In this document: one piece after another, positions 50,935 through 58,558 of the stretch
How positions within the stretch are numbered: the stretch's first letter is position 1
How the letters are laid out: each line of letters begins with the position of its first letter
Assembly (NCBI GenBank): GCA_038210415.1
Contig: JBBQWS010000008.1
Location: 18,536 to 82,535, forward strand
Reading direction: 5' to 3'
DNA from: JBBQWS01 sp038210415
Lineage (GTDB): Bacteria; Actinomycetota; Actinomycetes; Prado026
DNA: 64,000 nt
Translations under genes and position numbers: made by a program
The notes under the pieces: generated by a model
Databases searched by the model: none
What the model was told of the DNA's origin: nothing
The model's input: only the letters and a program-made list of their open reading frames with translations

Positions 50935-51600
50935 TCAGGCGCGCGCGAGTGCGCGACGCTGCTCGATGAGGACCTTCGCGAGCTTGACGGCCTGCGAGGC
51001 GTCGGCGGCGTACCCGTCGGCGCCGACCGCGTCGGCATACTCCTGGGTCACCGGGGCGCCGCCGACGAGCACGATGACCTTGTTGCGCAGGCCCGCCTTC
51101 TCGAAGGCGTTGATGTTGGCCTTGAACATCGGCATCGTCGTGGTGAGAAAGGCGGACATCCCGACGATGTCGGGCTGGTGCTCCTCGATAGCCGCGACGA
51201 ACTTCTCCGGCGCGACCTGCACACCGAGGTCGATGACCTCGAAGCCGGCCCCCTCGAGCATGATGTTGACGAGGTTCTTGCCGATGTCGTGCACGTCGCC
51301 CTTGACCGTGCCCATCAGGAACTTGCCGATCGTCTCGGCGCCGGTGAGCGCGAGCAGCGGCCGCAGCACCTCGAGAGCGCCCGCCATCGCCTTGCCGGCG
51401 ATCAGCATCTCTGGGACGAAGAAGTCGCCGCGCTCGAACCGGGCGCCGACCTCCTCGAGCGAGGGGATGAGCGCGTCGAAGAGGATCGTCTCCGGCCCCA
51501 TGTCGGCGGCGAGCCCGGCGTTCGTGAGCTCCAGGACGCGTGGGGCGTTGCCCATGAGCGTCTCGTCGTACAGGGCCTTGAGGATCTCCTCGTGGGTCAT
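50935..51600 (-). CDS. Cobalamin-binding corrinoid protein of a methyltransferase system
   Basis: A 221-residue two-domain protein like MttC/MtbC. The N-terminal helical cap (ILFDALIPSLEEVGARFERGDFFVPEML) precedes a Rossmann B12 domain with the DxHxxG ligand loop in GTVKGDVHDIGKNLV, then GMSAFLTTTM and VLVGGAPV. It shuttles the methyl group from substrate methyltransferase to the pterin enzyme. The ATG at 51600 overlaps the iclR stop, so it is the second gene of the operon. Confidence 0.92.
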   Translation of the reverse strand: MTHEEILKALYDETLMGNAPRVLELTNAGLAADMGPETILFDALIPSLEEVGARFERGDFFVPEMLIAGKAMAGALEVLRPLLALTGAETIGKFLMGTVKGDVHDIGKNLVNIMLEGAGFEVIDLGVQVAPEKFVAAIEEHQPDIVGMSAFLTTTMPMFKANINAFEKAGLRNKVIVLVGGAPVTQEYADAVGADGYAADASQAVKLAKVLIEQRRALARA

Positions 51601-52379
51601 GCTGCGCCTTCCTTGGGTGACTGGAACGAGCGGGGCGAGTACCCGAGTGCGGATGACACGGCGCGGGCCTGGGCCTGGACGAGCGCCCCTACCGCGGCGA
51701 TCCGGTCGGGAGTCAGCCTGATGGTCGGGCCTGAGACCGAGAGAGCGGCGATCACGACTCCGTCGGCGGAGTGGACAGGTGCGGCGATGGCCACCAGACC
51801 GGGCTCGAGCTCTTCGTCCGCGACTGCGTAGCCGCGGTCGCGGACGAGGTCGAGATCGTCGGCCAGCGCGTCACGCGTCGTCAGGGTCCGCGGCGTGCGC
51901 TGCTCGAGCCGGCCCTTGGGCAGTGCAGCGACGTCGTGGGCGAGGAAGACCTTGCCGAGGGCCGAGCAGTGGAACGGGACGCCGAGACCGACCCAGTTCG
52001 TGGCACCAAGCACGTAGCGACTGTCCACCTGGGCGATCTGCTCGACGGCGCCCGCCCCGGGTATCGCGAGGTTGACGGTCTCACCGGTGCGCCGACCGAG
52101 GGTCTCGAGGAACGGCTCGGCGGTCTCGAGCAGGTCGTCGGTCGAGCTGCTGCGCCGGGCGAACCGGGTGAGCACCGGGCCGGGCCGGAACGCGCCGGTC
52201 TGCTCGCGGTCGAGCAGGCCCTGGCGCTCGAGGGCGCCGACGAGCCGGGACACGGTCGACTTGGGGAGGTCGGCGTGCTCGACCAGGCCGCCGAAGGTCT
52301 GGGGCTCGGTCGACTCGATGACCCGGACCAGGAGAGCGAGGGCTCGCTCGACGGCCTGGGTGCCGGTCTGTGCCGTCAT
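51597..52379 (-). CDS. IclR-family regulator heading the corrinoid operon
   Basis: A 260-residue regulator. AVERALALLVRVIES and LPKSTVSRLVGALERQGLL form the winged helix; GETVNLAIPGAGAVEQIAQVDSRYVL and ALGKVFLAH form the ligand domain. It is the first gene of the leftward operon and divergent from the MttB-family gene, so it probably controls both. A palindromic region between them includes TGGAAC-N4-GTTCCA, typical of IclR operators. The ligand could be betaine or a related methylamine. Confidence 0.88.
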   Translation of the reverse strand: MTAQTGTQAVERALALLVRVIESTEPQTFGGLVEHADLPKSTVSRLVGALERQGLLDREQTGAFRPGPVLTRFARRSSSTDDLLETAEPFLETLGRRTGETVNLAIPGAGAVEQIAQVDSRYVLGATNWVGLGVPFHCSALGKVFLAHDVAALPKGRLEQRTPRTLTTRDALADDLDLVRDRGYAVADEELEPGLVAIAAPVHSADGVVIAALSVSGPTIRLTPDRIAAVGALVQAQARAVSSALGYSPRSFQSPKEGAA

Positions 52380-52421
52380 CGCGACCGGACCGCCCTTCGC
52401 TGAGATGCTTGCCGGCAGAAT

Positions 52422-52466
52422 GTTTCACTATATGGAACCATTGTTCCAGATCCTGATAGTAGGATC
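52422..52466. promoter_or_regulatory. IclR-type operator between corrinoid operon and mttB-family gene
   Basis: Half-sites GTTTCA (52422), TGGAAC (52433) and GTTCCA (52443) alternate in orientation at 10-11 base steps, so two overlapping palindromes exist. TGGAACCATTGTTCCA matches the general IclR-family form. A second palindrome, GATCCT-N6-AGGATC, follows at 52449-52466. The region is AT-richer than its surroundings. Confidence 0.6.
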
Positions 52467-52533
52467 CGGCTCGAGCCAGCGTCAAGGGCACCGCTGCAAC
52501 GGCACCGCACCACCCGACCGATCCGGAGGACGA

Positions 52534-53973
52534 ATGTTCGTCAACAACATGCCGCGGTACGAGATCCTGTCGGCCGACGCGATGGCGACCCTCGACCGCG
52601 GCTGGCGCCGGATCGTGTCCGAGATCGGCATCGAGTTCATGAAGCCGGAGGCGATCGAGCTGTTCCGGGCCGCCGGTCAGACGGTCGACGGCGACAATGT
52701 GAAGTTCGACCCCGACTGGATCCTCGAGCAGGTCGCAAAGGCACCGCGCGAGTTCGACGTCCAGGCCCGCAACCCGGCCAACACCGTGCACATCGGCGGC
52801 AACCACATGGTCTTCAGCGGGGTCTACGGCCCGCCGTTCGTCCGTGAGGGCGACGTGCGCCGGGACGCGACGATGGACGACTTCCGCCGCTTCTCGATGC
52901 TGGCGCAGAGCTTCCCGGAGCTCGACAGCGCGGGTGGCATCATCTGCGAGCCCAACGACACCCCGCTCGACTCGCGCCACCTCGACATGATCTACGCGTT
53001 GATGACGATCACCGACAAGATCTTCATGGGCAACGTCGTCTCGGGGGTCAACGCTCGCGACACGATCGCGATGGCCGAGATCCTGTTCGGCGGTCGCGAG
53101 GCCATCGAGCGGACGCCGGTGTGCATCTCCCTGATCAACTGCAACTCGCCGCTGCGCTGGGACGACCGCATGCTCGACGCGATGTGGGAGTACAACCTCG
53201 CCATGCAGCCGGTCGTGATGACCCCGTTCCTGCTCATGGGCGCGATGTCACCGGTCACGATCCCGGCCGCCCTGGTGCAGCAGATGGCGGAGGCGCTTGC
53301 GGGGATCGCCCTGACCCAGCTCGTCCGCCCGGGGTGCCCGGTCATCTTCGGGTCGTTCCTGTCGAACATCGACATGCAGTCGGGCTCGCCGCAGTTCGGG
53401 ACCCCCGAGTCGGGCATCGGCCTGCTCTGCACAGGGCAGATCGCCCGCCACTTCGGGCTGCCGTGGCGTTCGGGCGGCGGGCTCAACTCCTCCCAGACAC
53501 CGGACGCCCAATCGGCGTACGAGGCCCTGATGACGATGCTGCCGACCTTCCTGGCGGGTGCGAACTGGGTGATGCACACGGCGGGCTGGCTCGAAGGCGG
53601 TCTCGTGAGCTGCTACGAGAAGTTCATCATCGACATCGAGATCCTGCGCAACCTGATGGCGGAGTTCACTCCCCTCGAGATCGACGAGGCGTCCTTGGCG
53701 TTCGACGCGCACACGGAGGTCGGCGCGGGCGGGCACTTCCTCGGGGCGATGCACACCATGGAGCGGTTCCGCACCTGCTTCTACCGGCCGATCCTGTCGT
53801 CGTCGGACAACTACGACCGGTGGACCCGCAACGGCAGCAAAGACACCGCTGCCCGTGCGCGCGACATCTACACGAAGAAGCTCGAGGAGTACGTCGCACC
53901 GCCCATGGACGAGTCCGTCCGGGCCGAGCTGGAGGCGTACGTCGTGCGCCGCCGGGCCGAGCTCGGCGACTGA
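52534..53973 (+). CDS. MttB-family methyltransferase without pyrrolysine, glycine betaine:corrinoid type
   Basis: A 479-residue protein of the trimethylamine methyltransferase superfamily. No in-frame TAG is present, so it belongs to the non-pyrrolysine group that includes the glycine betaine methyltransferase MtgB. Recognisable segments include WRRIVSEIGIEFM, NMPRYEILSADAM near the start, and AHTEVGAGGHFLGAMHTMERF near the end. ATG at 52534 has a GGAGGA site. It is divergent from the IclR/corrinoid operon and would supply that system with methyl groups. Betaine is the best-supported substrate by context, but proline betaine, carnitine and other quaternary amines are used by relatives. Confidence 0.85.
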   Translation: MFVNNMPRYEILSADAMATLDRGWRRIVSEIGIEFMKPEAIELFRAAGQTVDGDNVKFDPDWILEQVAKAPREFDVQARNPANTVHIGGNHMVFSGVYGPPFVREGDVRRDATMDDFRRFSMLAQSFPELDSAGGIICEPNDTPLDSRHLDMIYALMTITDKIFMGNVVSGVNARDTIAMAEILFGGREAIERTPVCISLINCNSPLRWDDRMLDAMWEYNLAMQPVVMTPFLLMGAMSPVTIPAALVQQMAEALAGIALTQLVRPGCPVIFGSFLSNIDMQSGSPQFGTPESGIGLLCTGQIARHFGLPWRSGGGLNSSQTPDAQSAYEALMTMLPTFLAGANWVMHTAGWLEGGLVSCYEKFIIDIEILRNLMAEFTPLEIDEASLAFDAHTEVGAGGHFLGAMHTMERFRTCFYRPILSSSDNYDRWTRNGSKDTAARARDIYTKKLEEYVAPPMDESVRAELEAYVVRRRAELGD

Positions 53974-54012
53974 CCAGTGCGGTGGGCCGCCGCCGTCCGA
54001 TAGCCTCCGGGC

Positions 54013-55794
54013 GTGCTGCCCATCAACCTGCGCAAGTCCCGGTCCACCGCTGTCGCACGAGTCGTGGCGTTGACGCTGCTCGTGCTGCCGGCCGCCGCCC
54101 TGACGGTCACGGGCACGGCCTCGGCCACCGCCACCCTCCCGTTCGCGTGCGACGGCGAGGCTTACATCACCCAGGAGGACCCGACCGGCGGTACCTACAC
54201 GCTGTACCGGGCCGACCAGGCCGTCGACCCGATCGTCTTCGACAAGGTCGGCCCGGTCGAGACCAGCCCGATCAACGGCATCGGTTTCAACCCCACCGAC
54301 GGTTTCGTGTACGGGCAGAACACCAGCACCGGTCACGTCGTGATGATGGACTCCGCGGGCGGGGTCACCGACCTCGGCGCCGTGCCCGGGCTGCCCAAGG
54401 GCATGTCCGCGGGTGAGGTCTCACCGGACGGCCACTACCTCTACCTCAGCCTGGGGCTGCGGTCCGCGTTGTACCGGGTCGACCTCACGGCGACGCCGCT
54501 CAGCGCCGTCTCGCTGCCGCTCACCGGGTTCGGCCTGCCCAGCGTCGCGGACTTCGCTTTCGACCCGAAGAACGGCAACCTCTACGGTGCCGACACCAGC
54601 GGGCAGCTCGTCACCGTCGACCTCGGCGCCGGCACGATCACGCGCAGCACGGTGCCCGGCCTGCAGAAGGGCCTGTTCGGCGGTGCCTGGTTCGACGCGG
54701 CCGGCCGGCTGTACGAGTACGACAACGCCGGGATCCTCTACACGATCGATCTCGGGGCCAACGCGGTGCTCGCCACCACCGCCGGCCCGTCGTCCAGCTC
54801 CAACGACGCGACGGCGTGCGTCAACGGCGTCATCGGGGCCGCCAAGGCGATGACCTCGGCCACGCCCACGGCGCCGTCGCAGGTGACGATCGACTACGTC
54901 GTCAGCAACCTGGGCCGGGCGACCCCGCTGCGCCAGCTCTCGCTCGTCGACGACCTCAATGCCGTGTTCGGGGCACCCGGCACCGGCTGGACGTTCACGT
55001 CGGCCATGAAGACCGCGGGACCGACGACGGTCACGGTCAACGCGGGCTTCGACGGCTCCACGGTGACCGAGCTGATCGGGTCCGGGTCGTCGCTCGGCGC
55101 CAGGCAGTCGGCCGGGTTCCGTGTGGTGATCACCGTGCAGAAGCCCGGGACGTACACCAACCAGGTCGAGGCGTTCGGCACGACCCCGGGCGGCAAGCGG
55201 TACGGCGACCTCAGCACGGACGGGACCGATCCGGATCCCAACGGCGACGGCTCGCCGGTCGAACGTGAGCCCAGCGTGCTGACGCTCACGGCCCTCGTGC
55301 TGCCGTCGGCCCTGCCCGACACTGCCACGACAGTGCAGGACACGGACGTGACGGTCAGTCCGCTGGCCAACGACGTGCCCGCGGGCAGCGCGTTCGTCCC
55401 GTCCACGCTGCGGCTGAAAGACCCGGCCGACGGCACGTTCAAGACCGCGGTGACCATCCCGGGCGAGGGCGTCTACACGGTCGACGCGGCCGCCGGGAAG
55501 GTGACGTTCAATCCCGAGACCTCGTTCACCGGGGTGGCCACCCCGGTCACCTACCAGGTGCTCGACGGGCAACAGCGGGTGGTGAGCTCCACGATCACGA
55601 TCACCGTGACGCCGAACACTGTCGTCCTGCCGACGAAGATCCCGGGGCCGGGCGGTGGCGGTCTCCCGCAGACCGGCAGCGGCGGCGTGCCGCAGAGCGC
55701 CGGGACCGCTGTCGCGCTGCTGCTCGCCGGCGGTGGCCTGATCGTCGCCTCCCGCCGCCGCAGCGTGCTGCGCGGTACCCACCGCAAGCGGTGA
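54013..55794 (+). CDS. LPQTG-anchored surface protein with CshA-type repeat
   Basis: A 593-residue exported protein. A signal peptide (ALTLLVLPAAALTV, cut near TASA) is followed by a propeller-like region (repeated NLYGAD / RLYEYD / FVYGQN strands), a DUF11-like domain (YVVSNLGRATPLRQLSLVDD) and a CshA-type fibril repeat (SPLANDVPAGSAFVPSTLRL to TYQVLDG). The C-terminus has LPQTG, a hydrophobic helix and RRRS, a sortase signal. GTG at 54013 is used. It lies 39 bases behind the MttB-family gene on the same strand with no obvious shared function. Confidence 0.82.
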   Translation: MLPINLRKSRSTAVARVVALTLLVLPAAALTVTGTASATATLPFACDGEAYITQEDPTGGTYTLYRADQAVDPIVFDKVGPVETSPINGIGFNPTDGFVYGQNTSTGHVVMMDSAGGVTDLGAVPGLPKGMSAGEVSPDGHYLYLSLGLRSALYRVDLTATPLSAVSLPLTGFGLPSVADFAFDPKNGNLYGADTSGQLVTVDLGAGTITRSTVPGLQKGLFGGAWFDAAGRLYEYDNAGILYTIDLGANAVLATTAGPSSSSNDATACVNGVIGAAKAMTSATPTAPSQVTIDYVVSNLGRATPLRQLSLVDDLNAVFGAPGTGWTFTSAMKTAGPTTVTVNAGFDGSTVTELIGSGSSLGARQSAGFRVVITVQKPGTYTNQVEAFGTTPGGKRYGDLSTDGTDPDPNGDGSPVEREPSVLTLTALVLPSALPDTATTVQDTDVTVSPLANDVPAGSAFVPSTLRLKDPADGTFKTAVTIPGEGVYTVDAAAGKVTFNPETSFTGVATPVTYQVLDGQQRVVSSTITITVTPNTVVLPTKIPGPGGGGLPQTGSGGVPQSAGTAVALLLAGGGLIVASRRRSVLRGTHRKR

Positions 55795-56621
55795 TGGACG
55801 ACTACCGCATCGTCAACCGGGCCAACTGGGACGAGCGGGCGCCGGCGCACGCGGCCTCGCCGGGCTACGCGTTCGACCGGTTCGCGACCGACCCGGACTT
55901 CATCAGCGAGGTCGTGCGGTTCGACCTGCCCCGGCTCGGCTCGGTCGAAGGGCTGCGCGGGGTGCACCTGCAGTGCCACATCGGCACCGACACCGTCTCG
56001 CTGGCCCGACTCGGCGCGACCATGACCGGGCTCGACTTCTCACCGGCCGCACTGGCCGAGGCGCGCCGACTCGCCGACCTGGCCGGGGCGTCGGCGGACT
56101 TCGTCCAGGGCGACGTCTACGACGCGGTCGGGCTGCTCGGCGGCGAGGCGTTCGACCTCGTGTTCACGGGTATCGGTGCGCTGTGCTGGTTGCCGGACGT
56201 CCGGCGCTGGGCCGCGACCGTCGCCGGACTGCTCCGACCGGGTGGACGCCTGTTCATCAGGGAGGGCCACCCGGTGCTCTGGGCGGCCGACGAGTCCAGC
56301 GGTGACGGTCGGCTGACGCTCGAGTACCCGTACTTCGAGCAGGCCGAGCCGCTGGTCTTCGACGAACCCGGCACCTACGTCGAGACCGAGGTCCAGTTCA
56401 CGAGCAACGTGACCCACAGCTGGAACCACGGGCTCGGCGAGATCGTGACCGCGCTGATCGACGCCGGACTCACGATCACCCGGCTCGACGAGCACGAGAG
56501 TGTCCCGTGGCTCGCGCTGGAGGGCCAGATGACCGAGATCGGCGGCGGTGAGTGGCGGCTGACCGACCGACCGTGGCGGCTGCCGCACACTTACACGCTG
56601 CAGGCGGTCAAGACCGGCTGA
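55794..56621 (+). CDS. Class I SAM-dependent methyltransferase
   Basis: A 275-residue methyltransferase. LRGVHLQCHIGTDTVSLARLGA is the SAM loop (HLQCHIG in place of the usual DLGCGTG), TGLDFSPAALAEAR motif II, and LVFTGIGALCWLPDVRRW motif III. Such proteins methylate small molecules and the substrate is unknown. ATG at 55794 overlaps the surface-protein stop; a GTG one codon earlier is possible. The stop is followed after 10 bases by the convergent purU. Confidence 0.8.
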   Translation: MDDYRIVNRANWDERAPAHAASPGYAFDRFATDPDFISEVVRFDLPRLGSVEGLRGVHLQCHIGTDTVSLARLGATMTGLDFSPAALAEARRLADLAGASADFVQGDVYDAVGLLGGEAFDLVFTGIGALCWLPDVRRWAATVAGLLRPGGRLFIREGHPVLWAADESSGDGRLTLEYPYFEQAEPLVFDEPGTYVETEVQFTSNVTHSWNHGLGEIVTALIDAGLTITRLDEHESVPWLALEGQMTEIGGGEWRLTDRPWRLPHTYTLQAVKTG

Positions 56622-56631
56622 CCTTCTCGCG

Positions 56632-57561
56632 TCAGCGGAAGACGACGGTGCGGTGGCCGTTGAGCAGGATCCGGCTCTCGGTGTGCCACTTCACCGCGCG
56701 GGCCAGCGCCTGGCACTCTGCGTCGCGACCCGCCGCGACCAGGCCGGCGGCGTCGACGGAGTGGTCGACCCGGGCGACTTCCTGCTCGATGATCGGGCCT
56801 TCGTCGAGGTCCGCGGTGACGTAGTGGGCGGTCGCGCCGATCAGCTTGACCCCGCGCTCGTGCGCCTGGTGGTACGGCTTGGCTCCCTTGAAGCTCGGCA
56901 GGAACGAGTGGTGGATGTTGATCGCCCGCCCCTCGAGCTGCTTGCACAGGCCGTTCGACAGCACCTGCATGTAGCGGGCGAGGACGACGAGGTCGACCTC
57001 GAGGTCGTCGATGAGGGTCAGCAGGCGGGCTTCGCTGTCAGCCTTCGTGTCGGCGCTCACCGGGATGTGGTGGAACGGGATGCCGTACGTCGCGGCGAGC
57101 CCCTCGAAGTCGCGGTGGTTCGACACGATCGCCGGGATGTCGATGTTGAGGCCGCCGACGCTGTGCCGGAACAACAGGTCGTTCAGGCAGTGCCCGAACT
57201 TCGACACCATGAGCAGCACGCGCCACTTGGCGTCGGAACGGAACAGCTGCCAGGTCATCCGGAACGAGTCACCGACTGCGGCGAAGTCGGCGCTCAGCGA
57301 CTCGGCCGTCGCAGCGGAGTCGGCCGACGCGAAGTGCACGCGCATGAAGAACAGCCCGGAGTCCTGGTCGCCGAACTGCTGGCTCGCCACGATCGTGGAA
57401 CGATGCTGGACGAGGAAGCTCGACACGGCGAACACGATGCCCGGGACGTCGACGCAGGACAGCGTCAGGACGAACTCCGGACCGCCGTGGCTGGCGGCCT
57501 GGGTGGCGATCAGGCTGGCGGCGTCCGGGGTGGGCATCGGGCTAGGCGTCGGCGCGGTCAC
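56632..57561 (-). CDS. purU: Formyltetrahydrofolate deformylase
   Basis: A 309-residue enzyme. Residues ~28-110 form an ACT domain (LTLSCVDVPGIVFAVSSFLV). The formyltransferase domain has VLLMVSKFGHCLNDLL, IVSNHRDFEGLAATYGIPFHHIP, ARYMQVLS and INIHHSFLPSFKGAKPYHQA, with catalytic His/Asp. It hydrolyses 10-formyl-THF to formate and THF. Here it links FolD output to formate dehydrogenase. A start at GTG 57561 or at the ATG eight codons later is possible. A long palindrome lies 40 bases upstream. Confidence 0.92.
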   Translation of the reverse strand: MTAPTPSPMPTPDAASLIATQAASHGGPEFVLTLSCVDVPGIVFAVSSFLVQHRSTIVASQQFGDQDSGLFFMRVHFASADSAATAESLSADFAAVGDSFRMTWQLFRSDAKWRVLLMVSKFGHCLNDLLFRHSVGGLNIDIPAIVSNHRDFEGLAATYGIPFHHIPVSADTKADSEARLLTLIDDLEVDLVVLARYMQVLSNGLCKQLEGRAINIHHSFLPSFKGAKPYHQAHERGVKLIGATAHYVTADLDEGPIIEQEVARVDHSVDAAGLVAAGRDAECQALARAVKWHTESRILLNGHRTVVFR

Positions 57562-57600
57562 GAGGTCTTCCGTTCAGGTGCGGAGCCGGACGGGGGCAGC

Positions 57601-57636
57601 GTTGCGAATGGCACAACGACGTGTGCCATACGCAAC
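57601..57636. promoter_or_regulatory. 36-bp inverted-repeat operator between purU and iclR
   Basis: GTTGCGAATGGCACAAC (57601-57617) and, on the other strand, GTTGCGTATGGCACACG (from 57636 leftwards) face each other with a two-base centre. Fourteen of the first fifteen bases of each arm agree. It lies 22 bases before the iclR start and 40 before purU, as expected for an autoregulated IclR operator. Confidence 0.75.
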
Positions 57637-57657
57637 ATAGCGCGTATCGTTCCGGCC

Positions 57658-58482
57658 ATGACAAGCCCCGCGGAGGGGGCCGCACCGGTTGTCGTCGCGC
57701 CGGCCACGGTCCAGTCGGTCGACCGGGCCATCTCGGTTCTGGAGATCCTCGCAGACCGGGGCGAGGCGGGAGTGACCGAGATCGCCGTGCAGCTCGGGGT
57801 GCACAAGTCCACGGCGTTCCGGCTGGTCTCGGTCCTCGAGTCGCGCGGCCTGGTCGACCAGCACGCCGAACGCGGGAAGTACCGCCTGGGCCTGGGCATC
57901 CTGCGCCTCGCCGGAGCGACGACGGCCCGGCTCGACCTGATCCAGCAGGGCCGTCCGGTGTGCGAGGCGCTGGCCCGCAGCACCGGCGAGACGGTCAACA
58001 TCGCGATCCTCTCCGGCCACGACGCGCTGTACCTCGACCAGGTCGTCGGCACATCTGCGTTGCAGCTGCACAACTGGGTCGGCCAGCGGATCCCCCTGCA
58101 CTGCACCTCGAACGGCAAGGCGCTGCTGGCGTTCCGGCCCGAGTCGGTCCAGCGCGACCTGCTTGTCGAGCCGCTCACGCGCTTCACCGCCCGCACCATC
58201 ACCGACATCGAGGTCGTGCTCGCTGAGCTGGCCGACATCCGCGCCGTCGGCTACGCCACGGCCACCGAGGAGCTCGAGCAGGGACTCGTTGCGGTCGCGG
58301 CGCCAGTCCGCGACATGCGAGGCGTCGTCGTCGCCTCGCTCAGCGCGTCCGGGCCGGTGTTCCGGTTGCGCCCCGACCGGATACCGGACCTCGGAGCGGC
58401 GGTGCGAGCGGCCGCCGACGAGGTGTCGCGCCGGATGGGCCACAGCATCCCGGCGAACGGTGAGCAGCAGGCCCTCGCCTAG
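57658..58482 (+). CDS. IclR-family regulator of one-carbon genes (predicted)
   Basis: A 274-residue regulator. SVDRAISVLEILADRGEAGVTEIAVQLG and HKSTAFRLVSVLESRGLV are the DNA-binding part; ETVNIAILSGHDALYLDQVVG and CTSNGKALLAF the ligand-binding part. ATG at 57658. It is divergent from purU with a strong palindrome between them, and a related palindrome precedes betB at 29.2 kb. Control of purU, itself and possibly betB is inferred. Pyruvate phosphate dikinase follows 76 bases later. Confidence 0.87.
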   Translation: MTSPAEGAAPVVVAPATVQSVDRAISVLEILADRGEAGVTEIAVQLGVHKSTAFRLVSVLESRGLVDQHAERGKYRLGLGILRLAGATTARLDLIQQGRPVCEALARSTGETVNIAILSGHDALYLDQVVGTSALQLHNWVGQRIPLHCTSNGKALLAFRPESVQRDLLVEPLTRFTARTITDIEVVLAELADIRAVGYATATEELEQGLVAVAAPVRDMRGVVVASLSASGPVFRLRPDRIPDLGAAVRAAADEVSRRMGHSIPANGEQQALA

Positions 58483-58558
58483 GCACGTCCGGACATGTGA
58501 CCAAAGGCCATGCTGCAGAGCTCCGAACCGGGCGTACGTTCGGGTCGGAGGTGCCGTG

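Noticed and set aside
46111..52533. Cobalamin riboswitch for the corrinoid operon
   Set aside because: The 154-base divergent leader is too short and contains IclR-type palindromes. No B12-box-like element was seen.
52534..53973. Pyrrolysine-containing MttB
   Set aside because: No in-frame TAG is present. The protein belongs to the non-pyrrolysine branch and no pyl genes are visible.
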